Assembly (NCBI GenBank): GCA_024641635.1 | Contig: JAHECS010000024.1 | Span: 1-49,845, forward strand | From: Actinomycetes bacterium | GTDB taxonomy: Bacteria > Actinomycetota > Actinomycetes > S36-B12 | Length of the DNA: 49,845 nucleotides | Direction: 5' to 3' | In this document: in pieces, positions 32,422-40,848 of the stretch | Layout: each line of letters starts with the position of its first letter | Numbering within the stretch: the stretch's first letter is position 1 | Position numbers and translations under genes: made by a program | Notes under the pieces: model-generated | What the model saw: the letters and a program-made list of their open reading frames with translations, nothing else | Databases searched by the model: none | What the model was told of the DNA's origin: nothing

Positions 32422-35400
32422 TCACCGAGTCAGGACGCGCCCGTAGCGGTGCATCGTGCGCGACACGGCCTGCTCGAGCAGCCAGTGCGGCAGCTCCGCG
32501 CGGCCGTCGCCCGTCAGGGGGCTTGTGTCGACGGTGATCCCGCTCGCGTGCGCCACCGCCAGCAGGGATTCCGAGGCTCCCAGGGGCGCGCGGACGCGGG
32601 CGAACGCGGCCCGCGGCACCTGCTCCAGCCACGCGAGGACCTCCTCCTCCGTGGAGTGCAGTGAGAGGGCGACGCCGCACGTGTCGGCGGCAAGGCGAGC
32701 GAGGTCCCTCGGACCCTCGGCATCGGCGGGGGCGAGCAGCGCGACGCTCTCGAGCGCCCGGTAGCGCAGGACGTTGCTCTCGGCCGCGAGGCCGGTGGCG
32801 TCGTTCTCGAGCGAGAAGTGCCCGTTCCAGGCGGCGTCGAAGGAGGCCGCCGCTCGCCCGGAGTCCGTCACCCGCTCCGACCAGCGGCCGTAGCCGTGGA
32901 GATGTGACGGCCCGCCTGGCTTGTGCCCGGGGCCGATCGACGACGCCTTCCAGCCGCCGAAGGGCTGGCGCTGGACGATCGCCCCGGTGATGTGCCGGTT
33001 GACGTAGGCGTTGCCCACCTCCACCTGACGCAGCCAGTGGTCGATCTCCAGCGGGTCGAGGCTGTGGAGGCCGCCGGTGAGCCCGTACTCCGTCGCGTTC
33101 TGGAGGGCGAGGGCGTGGTCGAGCGAGTCCGCGCGCATGAGCCCGAGCACCGGCCCGAAGCACTCCGTCCGGTGGAACCACGATCCCGGCTGCACATCGA
33201 GCCTGATCCCGGGGGACCACACCGTGGCGTCGTCGCTGAGCCGGCGCGGCGCGACGAGCCACTCCTCGCCGGGCTCCAGCTGGGTGAGGGCGCGCAGCAG
33301 GTTTCCCGACGGCGCGGAGATGAGCGGGCCGGCCTTGGTCGCCGGATCCAGTGCGCTCCCCACGACGAGACTGGTGGTCGCGTCGGCGAGCCGCCGCCGG
33401 AACGTCGGATCGTCGTAGACGGCCGCTTCGACGATGGCAAGGCTGGCGGCGGAGCACTTCTGGCCGGAGTGGCCGAAGGCCGAGCGCACGAGGTCCTTGA
33501 TCGCCTGGTCGATGTCCGCGGCCGCGGTGATGACGAGCGCGTTCTTCCCGCTCGTCTCCGCCTGCAGGGTGAGGGACGGCTTCCACCCGTGGAACAGGCG
33601 GGCCGTCTCGATGCTGCCGGTCAGCATGACGAGATCGACGTCCTCGTGGGTGATGAGGCGTTGTCCCACCTCGTCGTCGGGAGTGGCCGCGAGCTGCACG
33701 AGGTCGTGCGGCAAGCCTGCGCGGCGCACCTGATCGACCAGGTGGGCCGCGACCGCACGGGTCTCCGGGGCCGGCTTCATGATGACCGCGCAGCCTGCGG
33801 CGAGCGCGTGGACGATGCCGCTTGCGGGGATCGCATAGGGGAAGTTCCACGGACCCGCCACGACCACGACCCGCATGGGAGTCCAGGTGAGTCCGTCCGC
33901 GGTGATGGACTCGTGCTGCTCCGTGAGGTGGGCCGCGTAGCGGGCGAAGTCGATCGCCTCGGACACCTCGGGATCCCCCTCGGCAACGGTCTTCCCGGCG
34001 GTGTGCGCCATCAGGGCCACTGTGGTGCCGCGCTCCTGCTCCATGAGCTCGGCCACGCGAAGGAGGGCGGTTCGCCGCTCCGACCACGGGGTGCCGCGCC
34101 AGGCCTCCTGCGCTGCTGCCGAGGACGACACGAGGGCGTCCACGTCATCGACCGTCGCGACCAGGCCCGGCTCCTGTGGCTCGGTCTCGATGAGGGCACG
34201 GGCGATCCACTCCCGGCTGGCCGCCTGCGTGACGTCGGTGTCGGGTGCATTGCGGAATGCGCCGTCGGCCGCGACGACGTCCGGTCGGGTCGCTCGATGG
34301 CTGGTGGTGCCCACGGAATGGCGACCGGAGACGGAGCCACGGAAGCGCTCCGCCTCGAGCGTCCACGCGGGTGACCCGGGGGTGATGTCGAAGAGCGACC
34401 GGAGGAAGTTGTCCGGTGCTGCGTTCTCGTCGAGGCGGCGGGACAGGTAGGCGATGGACGCGTCGCGATCGGACCGGTCCACGATCGGTGCGTACAGGAG
34501 GAGGTCGCCGAACCATTCGCGCACCGCGCGCGCCTGCGCCGGAGCCATGCCCTCGAGCATCTCCAGGTCGATCCGGTCGAGCGCGCGGAGGTGACCAGCG
34601 ACGGTCACCGCGTAGGCGATCTCGAACAGGTTGTGGCTGGCGATCCCGAGCCGCACGGCACCCGGGCTGCCGATCTCGAGGGCGCGCTCGAGCATCCGCT
34701 TGTAGGAGGAGTCCACCTCGGTCTTGGTCGCGTACGGAGCCTGCGGCCAGTCGTGCAGTTCGGCCTCCACCTGCTCCATGGCCAGGTTGGCCCCCTTGAC
34801 GAGCCGGATCTTGACGCCCGCGCCGCCTGCCTCATAGCGCTGGTTGGCCCACGAGCACAGGCGCTCGAGCGCGCCGTGCGAGTCGGGAATGTAGGCCTGC
34901 AGGACGATGCCGGCGGCCAGCCCGTGGAACTCGGGCTCCGACAGGACGCGCATGAACGAGGCGAGCGACAGCTCGAGGTCGCGGTACTCCTCCATGTCGA
35001 GGTTGACGAAGGTCGCGGGGGTGCTGGCGAGCGCGGCTCGGTACAGCCGGCGCAGCTGGTTCGAGATCCGGTCGACCGAGTGCTCCTCGGCGAGGACGTC
35101 GAGGTTCGCGCACAGGGCTGAGATCTTGACCGACACGTAGTCGACGTCGGGACGCTCGATGCAGGCGATGACCTTGCGGCAGCGTTCCTCGGCCTCGTCG
35201 TCTCCGAGGATCGCCTCGCCCAGGACGTTCACGTTGAGGCGGAAACCGTCGCTGCGGCGACCTCGCAGATAGGTGGCGAACCCGGGGTCGTCGGCAGGCA
35301 GGATGACGCCGGCCGTGTCGCGGTCGACGCGCCAGTCGACTGCCCGGTCCGCGATGCGCGGGATGGCCGGCGCGATCCGCCCGAGCATGCGCAGGCCGAG

Positions 35401-35706
35401 ACGGTCGGTGGGCACGAGCGCGTCCGGGATCCCCGTCTCGGCGAGGTCGTGCAGGCGGCGTGCCGATCGGCGGGGGTCCCGGATCCGCAGCACCTGGTCG
35501 GTCAGGTCGAGCAGAAGGTCCCGTCCGCGGACGTCGCCGATGAGGGACGCGAGGCGGCGCCCGCGCCGTCGCTCCGCCCCGCTCATGAGGACCTCGGATC
35601 GCTCGAGCAGGGCCAGGGCGAGGGCCTCGGTCTCGCGGATGAGGGTCGCGTCGTCGGGGAGGGCGGCAGGGGCGGGGCGGGGGGCGGTCCTCGCGGATGT
35701 CGTCAT
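32422..35706 (-). CDS. putA: bifunctional proline dehydrogenase / glutamate-semialdehyde dehydrogenase
   Basis: A 1094-residue PutA. The N-terminal proline dehydrogenase barrel (about 60-440) has YVSVKISAL, LDMEEYRDLELSL, VLQAYIPDS, RLVKGANLAMEQVEAELH and ASHNLFEIA, which bind FAD. The aldehyde dehydrogenase (about 500-960) has VVAGPWNFPYAIPAS, LTGSIETARLFH, ETSGKNALVI and the catalytic cysteine in GQKCSA, plus ECFGPVLGLM. A C-terminal extension (960-1094) follows. It has no N-terminal DNA-binding domain, so it should not repress itself. It oxidises proline to glutamate in two steps. The AraC-type regulator gene diverges 41 bp away. ATG at 35706 is chosen because the longer frame runs into that regulator. 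Confidence 0.95.
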   Translation of the reverse strand: MTTSARTAPRPAPAALPDDATLIRETEALALALLERSEVLMSGAERRRGRRLASLIGDVRGRDLLLDLTDQVLRIRDPRRSARRLHDLAETGIPDALVPTDRLGLRMLGRIAPAIPRIADRAVDWRVDRDTAGVILPADDPGFATYLRGRRSDGFRLNVNVLGEAILGDDEAEERCRKVIACIERPDVDYVSVKISALCANLDVLAEEHSVDRISNQLRRLYRAALASTPATFVNLDMEEYRDLELSLASFMRVLSEPEFHGLAAGIVLQAYIPDSHGALERLCSWANQRYEAGGAGVKIRLVKGANLAMEQVEAELHDWPQAPYATKTEVDSSYKRMLERALEIGSPGAVRLGIASHNLFEIAYAVTVAGHLRALDRIDLEMLEGMAPAQARAVREWFGDLLLYAPIVDRSDRDASIAYLSRRLDENAAPDNFLRSLFDITPGSPAWTLEAERFRGSVSGRHSVGTTSHRATRPDVVAADGAFRNAPDTDVTQAASREWIARALIETEPQEPGLVATVDDVDALVSSSAAAQEAWRGTPWSERRTALLRVAELMEQERGTTVALMAHTAGKTVAEGDPEVSEAIDFARYAAHLTEQHESITADGLTWTPMRVVVVAGPWNFPYAIPASGIVHALAAGCAVIMKPAPETRAVAAHLVDQVRRAGLPHDLVQLAATPDDEVGQRLITHEDVDLVMLTGSIETARLFHGWKPSLTLQAETSGKNALVITAAADIDQAIKDLVRSAFGHSGQKCSAASLAIVEAAVYDDPTFRRRLADATTSLVVGSALDPATKAGPLISAPSGNLLRALTQLEPGEEWLVAPRRLSDDATVWSPGIRLDVQPGSWFHRTECFGPVLGLMRADSLDHALALQNATEYGLTGGLHSLDPLEIDHWLRQVEVGNAYVNRHITGAIVQRQPFGGWKASSIGPGHKPGGPSHLHGYGRWSERVTDSGRAAASFDAAWNGHFSLENDATGLAAESNVLRYRALESVALLAPADAEGPRDLARLAADTCGVALSLHSTEEEVLAWLEQVPRAAFARVRAPLGASESLLAVAHASGITVDTSPLTGDGRAELPHWLLEQAVSRTMHRYGRVLTR

Positions 35707-35713
35707 GCTCCTA

Positions 35714-35748
35714 TCTGACCACGCCCGTCTTGTGCGAAAGTCTGACCA
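35714..35748. promoter_or_regulatory. direct repeats between putA and the AraC-type gene
   Basis: TCTGACCA occurs at 35714-35721 and 35741-35748, same orientation, 27 bp apart, in the 41-bp divergent region. AraC-family regulators usually bind direct repeats, so these are candidate sites for the PAS-AraC protein. A GAAAGT hexamer (35736-35741), 6 nt before the ATG at 35748, may be the regulator's -10 box. Confidence 0.45.
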
Positions 35749-36491
35749 TGACTGTCCGATCAGTACAAAAGGGTGACTCATCCGGCGCCCGTGGGATCCC
35801 GACCGCCGGCCTCGCGGTCGTGGACCTGGTGGACGGCATCCCACAGGTGCTCGGCTGCCTCAAACGGGCCGACGGCCGCTATGCGTGGGCGAACACCGGC
35901 TTCGCGGAGCGCCTCGGGCGGCGACCCGAGGAGGTCGTCGGTCGCACCGTGGAGGAGCTGTTCCCGCGCGACTTCGCCCGGTCGTATGCGCACCAGGACG
36001 CCCGGGTGCTGACGACGGGCCAGCCGCTGCAGGGCCACCTCGAGCTGATCGTGCGGGCCGACGGCCGGATCGGCTGGTACGTGACGTCGAAGACGCGCCT
36101 CGTCGACGAGGCGGGCGCGACGTGGGGCCTCGCCGTCCTCTCCGTGGACCTCAACGCGCACCTCACCAGCGGGCATGCCGGTCTTGCGAGGGTCATCGAC
36201 GAGGTACGGGCCGACGTCGGCCGGCCCTGGCGGGTGCCCGAGCTCGCCGCGCTTGCCGACCTGTCGCCCAAGCAGCTCGAGCGACTGGCCAGGCGCACGC
36301 TCGGGCTGAGCCCGCAGCGACTCGTGCAGCGCCTGCGAGTCGAGCATGCCGTGCAGGAGATCGTGACGACGGACGCCTCGCTCGGCGTGATCGCCGCCGA
36401 CTGCGGGTTCTACGACCAGAGCTCCTTCACGAAGCAGTTCCGCCGGGTCCTCGGGGTGACCCCGGGGGCGTACCGGAGGGTGCGCCGGTAG
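35748..36491 (+). CDS. PAS-domain AraC-family transcriptional regulator
   Basis: A 247-residue regulator. An N-terminal PAS-type sensor (about 30-135; LKRADGRYAWANTGFAERLG, PEEVVGRTVEELFP, GRIGWYVTSKTRLVD) is joined to a C-terminal double helix-turn-helix (about 150-245) with VPELAALADLSPKQLERLARRTLGLSPQRLV and the family signature GVIAADCGFYDQSSFTKQFRRVLGVTPGAYRR. Divergent transcription from putA implies control of proline catabolism, with the PAS domain sensing a ligand or redox state; this is inference. ATG at 35748 is preferred over one at 35697, which would overlap the putA start. Confidence 0.87.
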   Translation: MTVRSVQKGDSSGARGIPTAGLAVVDLVDGIPQVLGCLKRADGRYAWANTGFAERLGRRPEEVVGRTVEELFPRDFARSYAHQDARVLTTGQPLQGHLELIVRADGRIGWYVTSKTRLVDEAGATWGLAVLSVDLNAHLTSGHAGLARVIDEVRADVGRPWRVPELAALADLSPKQLERLARRTLGLSPQRLVQRLRVEHAVQEIVTTDASLGVIAADCGFYDQSSFTKQFRRVLGVTPGAYRRVRR

Positions 36492-36497
36492 GGCGCC

Positions 36498-38186
36498 TCA
36501 GGCCTGGGCGACGTCGACCGCGTCGGCGGTCCGGCACGTGTCCCCGGCGCACGACCGCAGCGCCTGCATCTGCGAGTACAGCCCCGCTGTCAATCCGGGA
36601 TCCGCGGTCGCGGCGATGTTGTTCATCTCGAACGGATCCGCGCGCAGGTCGTACAGCTCACGCTCGCCGTCCCGGTACACGACGAAGAGGTAGTCGGTCG
36701 TTCGCAGGGCCGTGAAGGACGGCGGTGCCTGTGGCTGGTAGTCCGGATCGCCCGGTCCGGACTGGCCCAGGCTCTCGGAGATCGTGGCCTGGCGCCACGT
36801 GGACGGCACGTCTCCGGTGCGGACGATGTCGACGAGCGAGCGGCCGTCGACCCACGCCGGCGCCTGGGCTCCGAGAACGGACGTGAACGTCGGCGCGAGG
36901 TCGATGGTCGACGTCATGCTGTCGATCCGGGATCCCGGGGTGACACCGGGTCCGATGACGACCATGGGGACGACGGTGTCCTCGCGGAACGCCGTGCGCT
37001 TGCCCTTCGTGAGCCGGTGGGTGAGCACGTGGTAGCCGTTGTCCGTGGTGACGACCACGAGGGTCGTCGCGGCACGCCCGGTCTCCTGCAGCGCGGCCAT
37101 GACGGCGTCGACCGAGTCGGCGACCGACTCGGCGGACTGTGCCCGCTTCCGCCACAGCAGATCCAGGCGCTCCGCCTTCCACGGCTTGACCTGGGGGATC
37201 TGCTGCAGCCACGACGGCTCGTTCAGCCCGTAGGCGTTCGTGCTGGGCACCCGGGGAGCGACCGTGGCCAGGTGCGTGCCCTTGTTGCGCTCGGCGACAG
37301 GGGCGGGCTTGTGCGGGTTGTAGGTCGACAGCATGGCGAAGAAGCGGTCCGGCGCGGTGCGGATGAAGTCGACGGCCTTCTGCGTGAGCACGTCGTTGAG
37401 GAAGGCCTCGGGCTTCTTGCCGTAGCGCTTGAGCCGGCCGTTGGAGTTCAGCGTGTAGTCGTAGCCGGTGTACGAGTCGCCCTTCGAGGTGGGCACCGCC
37501 CACTGATCCCAGCCCGGGGGGACGTAGCGGGCGGACTTCGGGGACGTCGGGTAGCCGTTCAGGTACTTGCCGAACAGCGCGGTGGTGACGCCGGCCGACT
37601 GCAGCCAGACGGACAGGCAGTCGCGCTGCTCGCCCTTGGCCCGGAACGTGTCCCAGCCGCCGCCCGTCGCCTCGAGGTTCGACACGACGCCGTGGTTGTG
37701 GATGTACTGGCCGCGCAGGATCGACGTGCGCGACGGGCAGCACAGCGAGTCCGTGACCGTCTGGTTCGTGAACGTCATGCCCTTGTCCTTCAGGGCGGCC
37801 AGTCGGGGCACCTGCTCGAACAGGTTCCAGTCCAGGTCGTCCGCCAACACGAAGACCACGTTCTGGATGTCGTCGAACGAGCCGACCGCCTGGGCGGTGG
37901 TGGTCTGCTCGGCAGTCGTGGCGCTCGGCGTCGTGTCGCCGCCTGCGGCCGGGGACGCCGTGGTCGGTCCGGTCGATGCGAGGGGTGGCTGCTCGGTGGG
38001 CACGGGGACGGCCGGGATCGGGTCGACCGCGGCCGGGCTCGCTGCCGCGGACTGGGCGGCCGAGGCCGGCGACGGGGTGGTCGTCAGCCCGAGGAACCCC
38101 AGCCCGGCGATCGTGGCCACCGCCGTGAGGGCCGCTGTCGCGGTGACCCAGGCACGACGACGACGAGGCGTGTCGGGGTGGCTCAT
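36498..38186 (-). CDS. secreted sulfatase
   Basis: A 562-residue type I sulfatase. An N-terminal hydrophobic segment (about 12-44, with Arg-rich start) and a Ser/Pro/Thr/Ala linker (to about 105) precede the catalytic domain, which begins NVVFVLADDLDWNLFEQVP. The formylglycine motif is C149-C-P-S-R in SLCCPSRTSILRGQY; LFGKYLNGYP, TTDNGYH and NIAATADPGL are also typical. It hydrolyses an external sulfate ester. The cysteine needs conversion by a sulfatase-maturing enzyme, which is not encoded here. Its start overlaps the end of the MFS gene (ATGA), so the two are co-translated. Confidence 0.9.
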   Translation of the reverse strand: MSHPDTPRRRRAWVTATAALTAVATIAGLGFLGLTTTPSPASAAQSAAASPAAVDPIPAVPVPTEQPPLASTGPTTASPAAGGDTTPSATTAEQTTTAQAVGSFDDIQNVVFVLADDLDWNLFEQVPRLAALKDKGMTFTNQTVTDSLCCPSRTSILRGQYIHNHGVVSNLEATGGGWDTFRAKGEQRDCLSVWLQSAGVTTALFGKYLNGYPTSPKSARYVPPGWDQWAVPTSKGDSYTGYDYTLNSNGRLKRYGKKPEAFLNDVLTQKAVDFIRTAPDRFFAMLSTYNPHKPAPVAERNKGTHLATVAPRVPSTNAYGLNEPSWLQQIPQVKPWKAERLDLLWRKRAQSAESVADSVDAVMAALQETGRAATTLVVVTTDNGYHVLTHRLTKGKRTAFREDTVVPMVVIGPGVTPGSRIDSMTSTIDLAPTFTSVLGAQAPAWVDGRSLVDIVRTGDVPSTWRQATISESLGQSGPGDPDYQPQAPPSFTALRTTDYLFVVYRDGERELYDLRADPFEMNNIAATADPGLTAGLYSQMQALRSCAGDTCRTADAVDVAQA

Positions 38187-39466
38187 GCGATGGCTGGCTT
38201 CCTCGTCCGGTGCAGGGTCTCGGGCATTCGGACTACCAATGTAACTGCTGCCAGGCACAGGGCCGCACCCGCCGCGAAGGCCCAGTCGAAATCAAACATG
38301 TCGACGAGCAGCCCCGCGAGCAGTGGTCCGGTGATGGCGCCGACGTCCGACATCATCTGGAAGGTCGCGACGACGATGCCTCCGCGCCGTCCACCCATGA
38401 TGTCGCCGACCACGGCCGCGGGGGCCGAGCCGAGGAAGGCCCCGGCGGCACCCTGGATGGCCATCGCGAGGAAGAACAGCGCCGTCCCGCCCACGGCTGC
38501 GGTGCCCCAGCCGTTCGCTGCGACGTCGGACAGGGTCAGGACGAGCATGCCGATCGAGGTGCCGATGGTGCCGAAGAGCAGGGCCTTGCGGCGTCCCTGG
38601 GTGTCTGCCATGCGGCCGGCCGGCAGCAGGAGGACAGCCTGCACGCCGGCGGCGGCAAGGAAGCCGATCCCGGAGATGGAAGCGCTGCGTCCCAGCCCCT
38701 CGGTGACGAAGAGCGGCACTGCGGAGGCCCGGAGTCCGAACACGACGAAGCCGGTCACGAGGTTCACGGTGAGGGCCGCCTGGTAGGCGCGGTCCTTCAG
38801 CGCCTCGCGCAGCTGCTCGAGGCGGTTCTCGTCGCCCTTGGCCACCTGGTGCTCGAGATCGTGCAGGCGGGTACGGGCGAGGAAGACGAGGGCGACGGTC
38901 GCCGCCATGAGGAGGGTGGCGGCGTACACGAAGAAGGGGGCCCGGATCGACCACGCCACCACGAGGCCGCCGACGGCCGGGCCGGCCACGCCGCCGAGGA
39001 GGAAGCCGCCCTGGAAGGCGCCGCTGGCGCGACCCCGCTGGTCGGAGTCGACCACGCGGAGGAGGAGGGCCATCGCCGAGACGGTGAACATGCTGGAGCC
39101 GAGGCCGCCGATGCCCCGTAGGAGGAGCAGCTGGAGGTACGTCTGGGAGAACCCGGCTGCGGCGCTGGAGGCCGCGACGATCAGCAGCCCTGAGGACATG
39201 ACGGTCCGCTCGCCCAACCGGTCGACCAGGCCGCCGGCGAGCGGTGACGTCGCGAACCGTACGAGGGCGAAGACGGAGATGACCGCGCTGGCCTGCAGCG
39301 CCGTGACGTCGAAGGTCCGGGCGAACACCGGCAGGACGGGGATGAGGATGCCGAACCCGAGGGCCACGCAGAAGGCGACCCCGGTGAGGACCGCGACCTC
39401 GCGCGGGAGTCCGGCGAGGAGGGGAGTGCGGCGGAGGGCGCGGCCGATGCGGCGGGTCGGGCTCAC
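38183..39466 (-). CDS. MFS transporter
   Basis: A 427-residue major facilitator with 12 predicted helices. The loop between helices 2 and 3 has GGLVDRLGERTVM, and the equivalent in the second half is GRMADTQGRRKALL, both MFS signatures; FGILIPVLPVFARTFDV in helix 1 is typical of drug/H+ antiporter-like members. The central loop (about 200-235) is charged. Substrate is unknown; coupling to the sulfatase might mean sulfate or desulfated product movement, but this is speculation. The start is GTG at 39466, with a weak GAGG-type purine run before it. Confidence 0.88.
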   Translation of the reverse strand: MSPTRRIGRALRRTPLLAGLPREVAVLTGVAFCVALGFGILIPVLPVFARTFDVTALQASAVISVFALVRFATSPLAGGLVDRLGERTVMSSGLLIVAASSAAAGFSQTYLQLLLLRGIGGLGSSMFTVSAMALLLRVVDSDQRGRASGAFQGGFLLGGVAGPAVGGLVVAWSIRAPFFVYAATLLMAATVALVFLARTRLHDLEHQVAKGDENRLEQLREALKDRAYQAALTVNLVTGFVVFGLRASAVPLFVTEGLGRSASISGIGFLAAAGVQAVLLLPAGRMADTQGRRKALLFGTIGTSIGMLVLTLSDVAANGWGTAAVGGTALFFLAMAIQGAAGAFLGSAPAAVVGDIMGGRRGGIVVATFQMMSDVGAITGPLLAGLLVDMFDFDWAFAAGAALCLAAVTLVVRMPETLHRTRKPAIA

Positions 39467-39508
39467 CTCTGGGGGAGCCGGTTCGGCTGGCCTGTCACCG
39501 CGTCAGCC

Positions 39509-39514
39509 TATCCT
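39509..39514 (+). promoter_or_regulatory. -10 box for leaderless TIGR04338-like gene
   Basis: TATCCT, 7 nt before the ATG at 39522. No SD sequence. Confidence 0.55.
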
Positions 39515-39521
39515 CCGGTGC

Positions 39522-40019
39522 ATGACCGCCCCCTCCGTGTACGCCGCTGAGGACCAGTGGTCCGCGGTGCTCGACCGTGGCGGCCCAGTCGACTTCTTCG
39601 GCTCCCGGATGGACGTCCCCCTTCAGCGGCGCTTCGCCGACGTCGCGAATGTCCAGGCGTACGTGGACGCAGCCTTGGCGCGTGCGCCGATCGCTGCCGC
39701 GTACCCGGGAGTCGGTCCGGTCGTGGTGCGCGAGCGGGCGGGGCAGACCCGGGCCCACTACGAGCCGGCCACCTCGACCATCGCGGTGCCCCTTCGCACG
39801 CTGTGGGCCGGACGCGAGTCGGTCGTGCTGCACGAGCTGGCCCACCACCTCGCCTGCAGCAGAGGTGTGCCCCCGCAGAGGTCCTCGCGGCGCTGGCACG
39901 GAGCCGAGTACCTGGCGGCCATGCACGCTCTCGTGGCGGAGGTGCTCGGTGAGCCGGCGGCGCTGCTGCTCAGGGCGGGCTACGAGGCCGCCGGGATCCG
40001 CCCGGGAGCCGCGTCGTGA
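39522..40019 (+). CDS. putative metallohydrolase, TIGR04338-like
   Basis: A 165-residue protein with a zinc-protease-like HELAHHLAC motif (about 106-114) and a further histidine in RRWHGAEYLAAMHALV (about 124-139), the layout of the actinobacterial TIGR04338 family and of SprT-like proteins. Function is unknown. It overlaps the DUF2786 gene as GTGA; the two families commonly occur side by side, which suggests a shared task. Confidence 0.82.
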   Translation: MTAPSVYAAEDQWSAVLDRGGPVDFFGSRMDVPLQRRFADVANVQAYVDAALARAPIAAAYPGVGPVVVRERAGQTRAHYEPATSTIAVPLRTLWAGRESVVLHELAHHLACSRGVPPQRSSRRWHGAEYLAAMHALVAEVLGEPAALLLRAGYEAAGIRPGAAS

Positions 40020-40819
40020 GCGCGACCATCGACCGGATCTCCGCGCTGCTTGCCAAGGCCGAGCGGACCGACAACGAGGCAGAGGCCGACGCCTACCTCA
40101 TGAAGGCCCAGCAGCTCGCCACGCTGGCGAGCGTCGACCTGGCCGTCGCCCGCGCCCGTATCGCCCGGCGTGAGGCCCGGCAGCAGCCCGAGTCGCGCAC
40201 CACCTCGATCGGGGAGAAGGGGCGACGCGCGAACCCGCACCTCATCTCCCTCTTCGTCGCCATCGCCCATGCGAACGATGCCCACGTCGATGTCGCGTCC
40301 AACTCGACCTACGTCATCGGCTACGGCATGCCGGCCGATCTCGATGTCGTCGAGACGATCTTCGCCTCGTTGGCCGTCCACATGGTGCACTCGAGCCAGG
40401 GCTACGTGTCCGGCCGCAGCTGGACGGGCGAGACGTACGTGGCCGTGAGCGGCCGACGTCGACAGCGGCGCCCGCACACCGCGCAGACCGCCCGAGCGGC
40501 GTTCTACCGCGCCTACGTCGACCGGATCCGGGAGCGGCTCGAGCAGGCGCGCAAGCAGGCCCTCGAACGGGTGGCCGAGGCGCTACCGGGCACGGCCGGC
40601 GATGCTGCTTCCGGAGCGCTCGTCCTGAGGCAGAAGGCGGCCGAGGTGACGTCCTTCCATGCCCAGGAGTCCCGGGCCCGCGGCTCCTGGAGCGGCTACA
40701 GCGGGGCGGTCCGCAGCGCCAGCGGCACGGCGGCGCAGGCGGGGCGGACCGCGGCGTCGCGAGCGCGCCTCACGAAGCAGGCGGAGCTGCCCGGCAAGGG
40801 TCCGGGAATCCGAGGCTGA
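40016..40819 (+). CDS. DUF2786 domain protein
   Basis: A 267-residue protein starting with the DUF2786 signature IDRISALLAKAERTDNEAEADAYLMKAQQLAT (about 5-36). The middle holds LISLFVAIAHANDAHVDV and ADLDVVETIFASLAVHMV, and the end (about 160-267) is an Arg/Ala/Gly/Ser-rich helical tail. Function unknown. Translationally coupled to the upstream metallohydrolase gene through GTGA. Confidence 0.87.
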   Translation: MSATIDRISALLAKAERTDNEAEADAYLMKAQQLATLASVDLAVARARIARREARQQPESRTTSIGEKGRRANPHLISLFVAIAHANDAHVDVASNSTYVIGYGMPADLDVVETIFASLAVHMVHSSQGYVSGRSWTGETYVAVSGRRRQRRPHTAQTARAAFYRAYVDRIRERLEQARKQALERVAEALPGTAGDAASGALVLRQKAAEVTSFHAQESRARGSWSGYSGAVRSASGTAAQAGRTAASRARLTKQAELPGKGPGIRG

Positions 40820-40835
40820 CGTCCGCTTCTGGTGA

Positions 40836-40841
40836 CAGGAT
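40836..40841 (+). promoter_or_regulatory. -10 box of the threonine deaminase gene
   Basis: CAGGAT, 7 nt before GTG 40849. It overlaps the alternative ATG at 40840, which argues for the GTG as start. Confidence 0.45.
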
Positions 40842-40848
40842 GGCTCGC

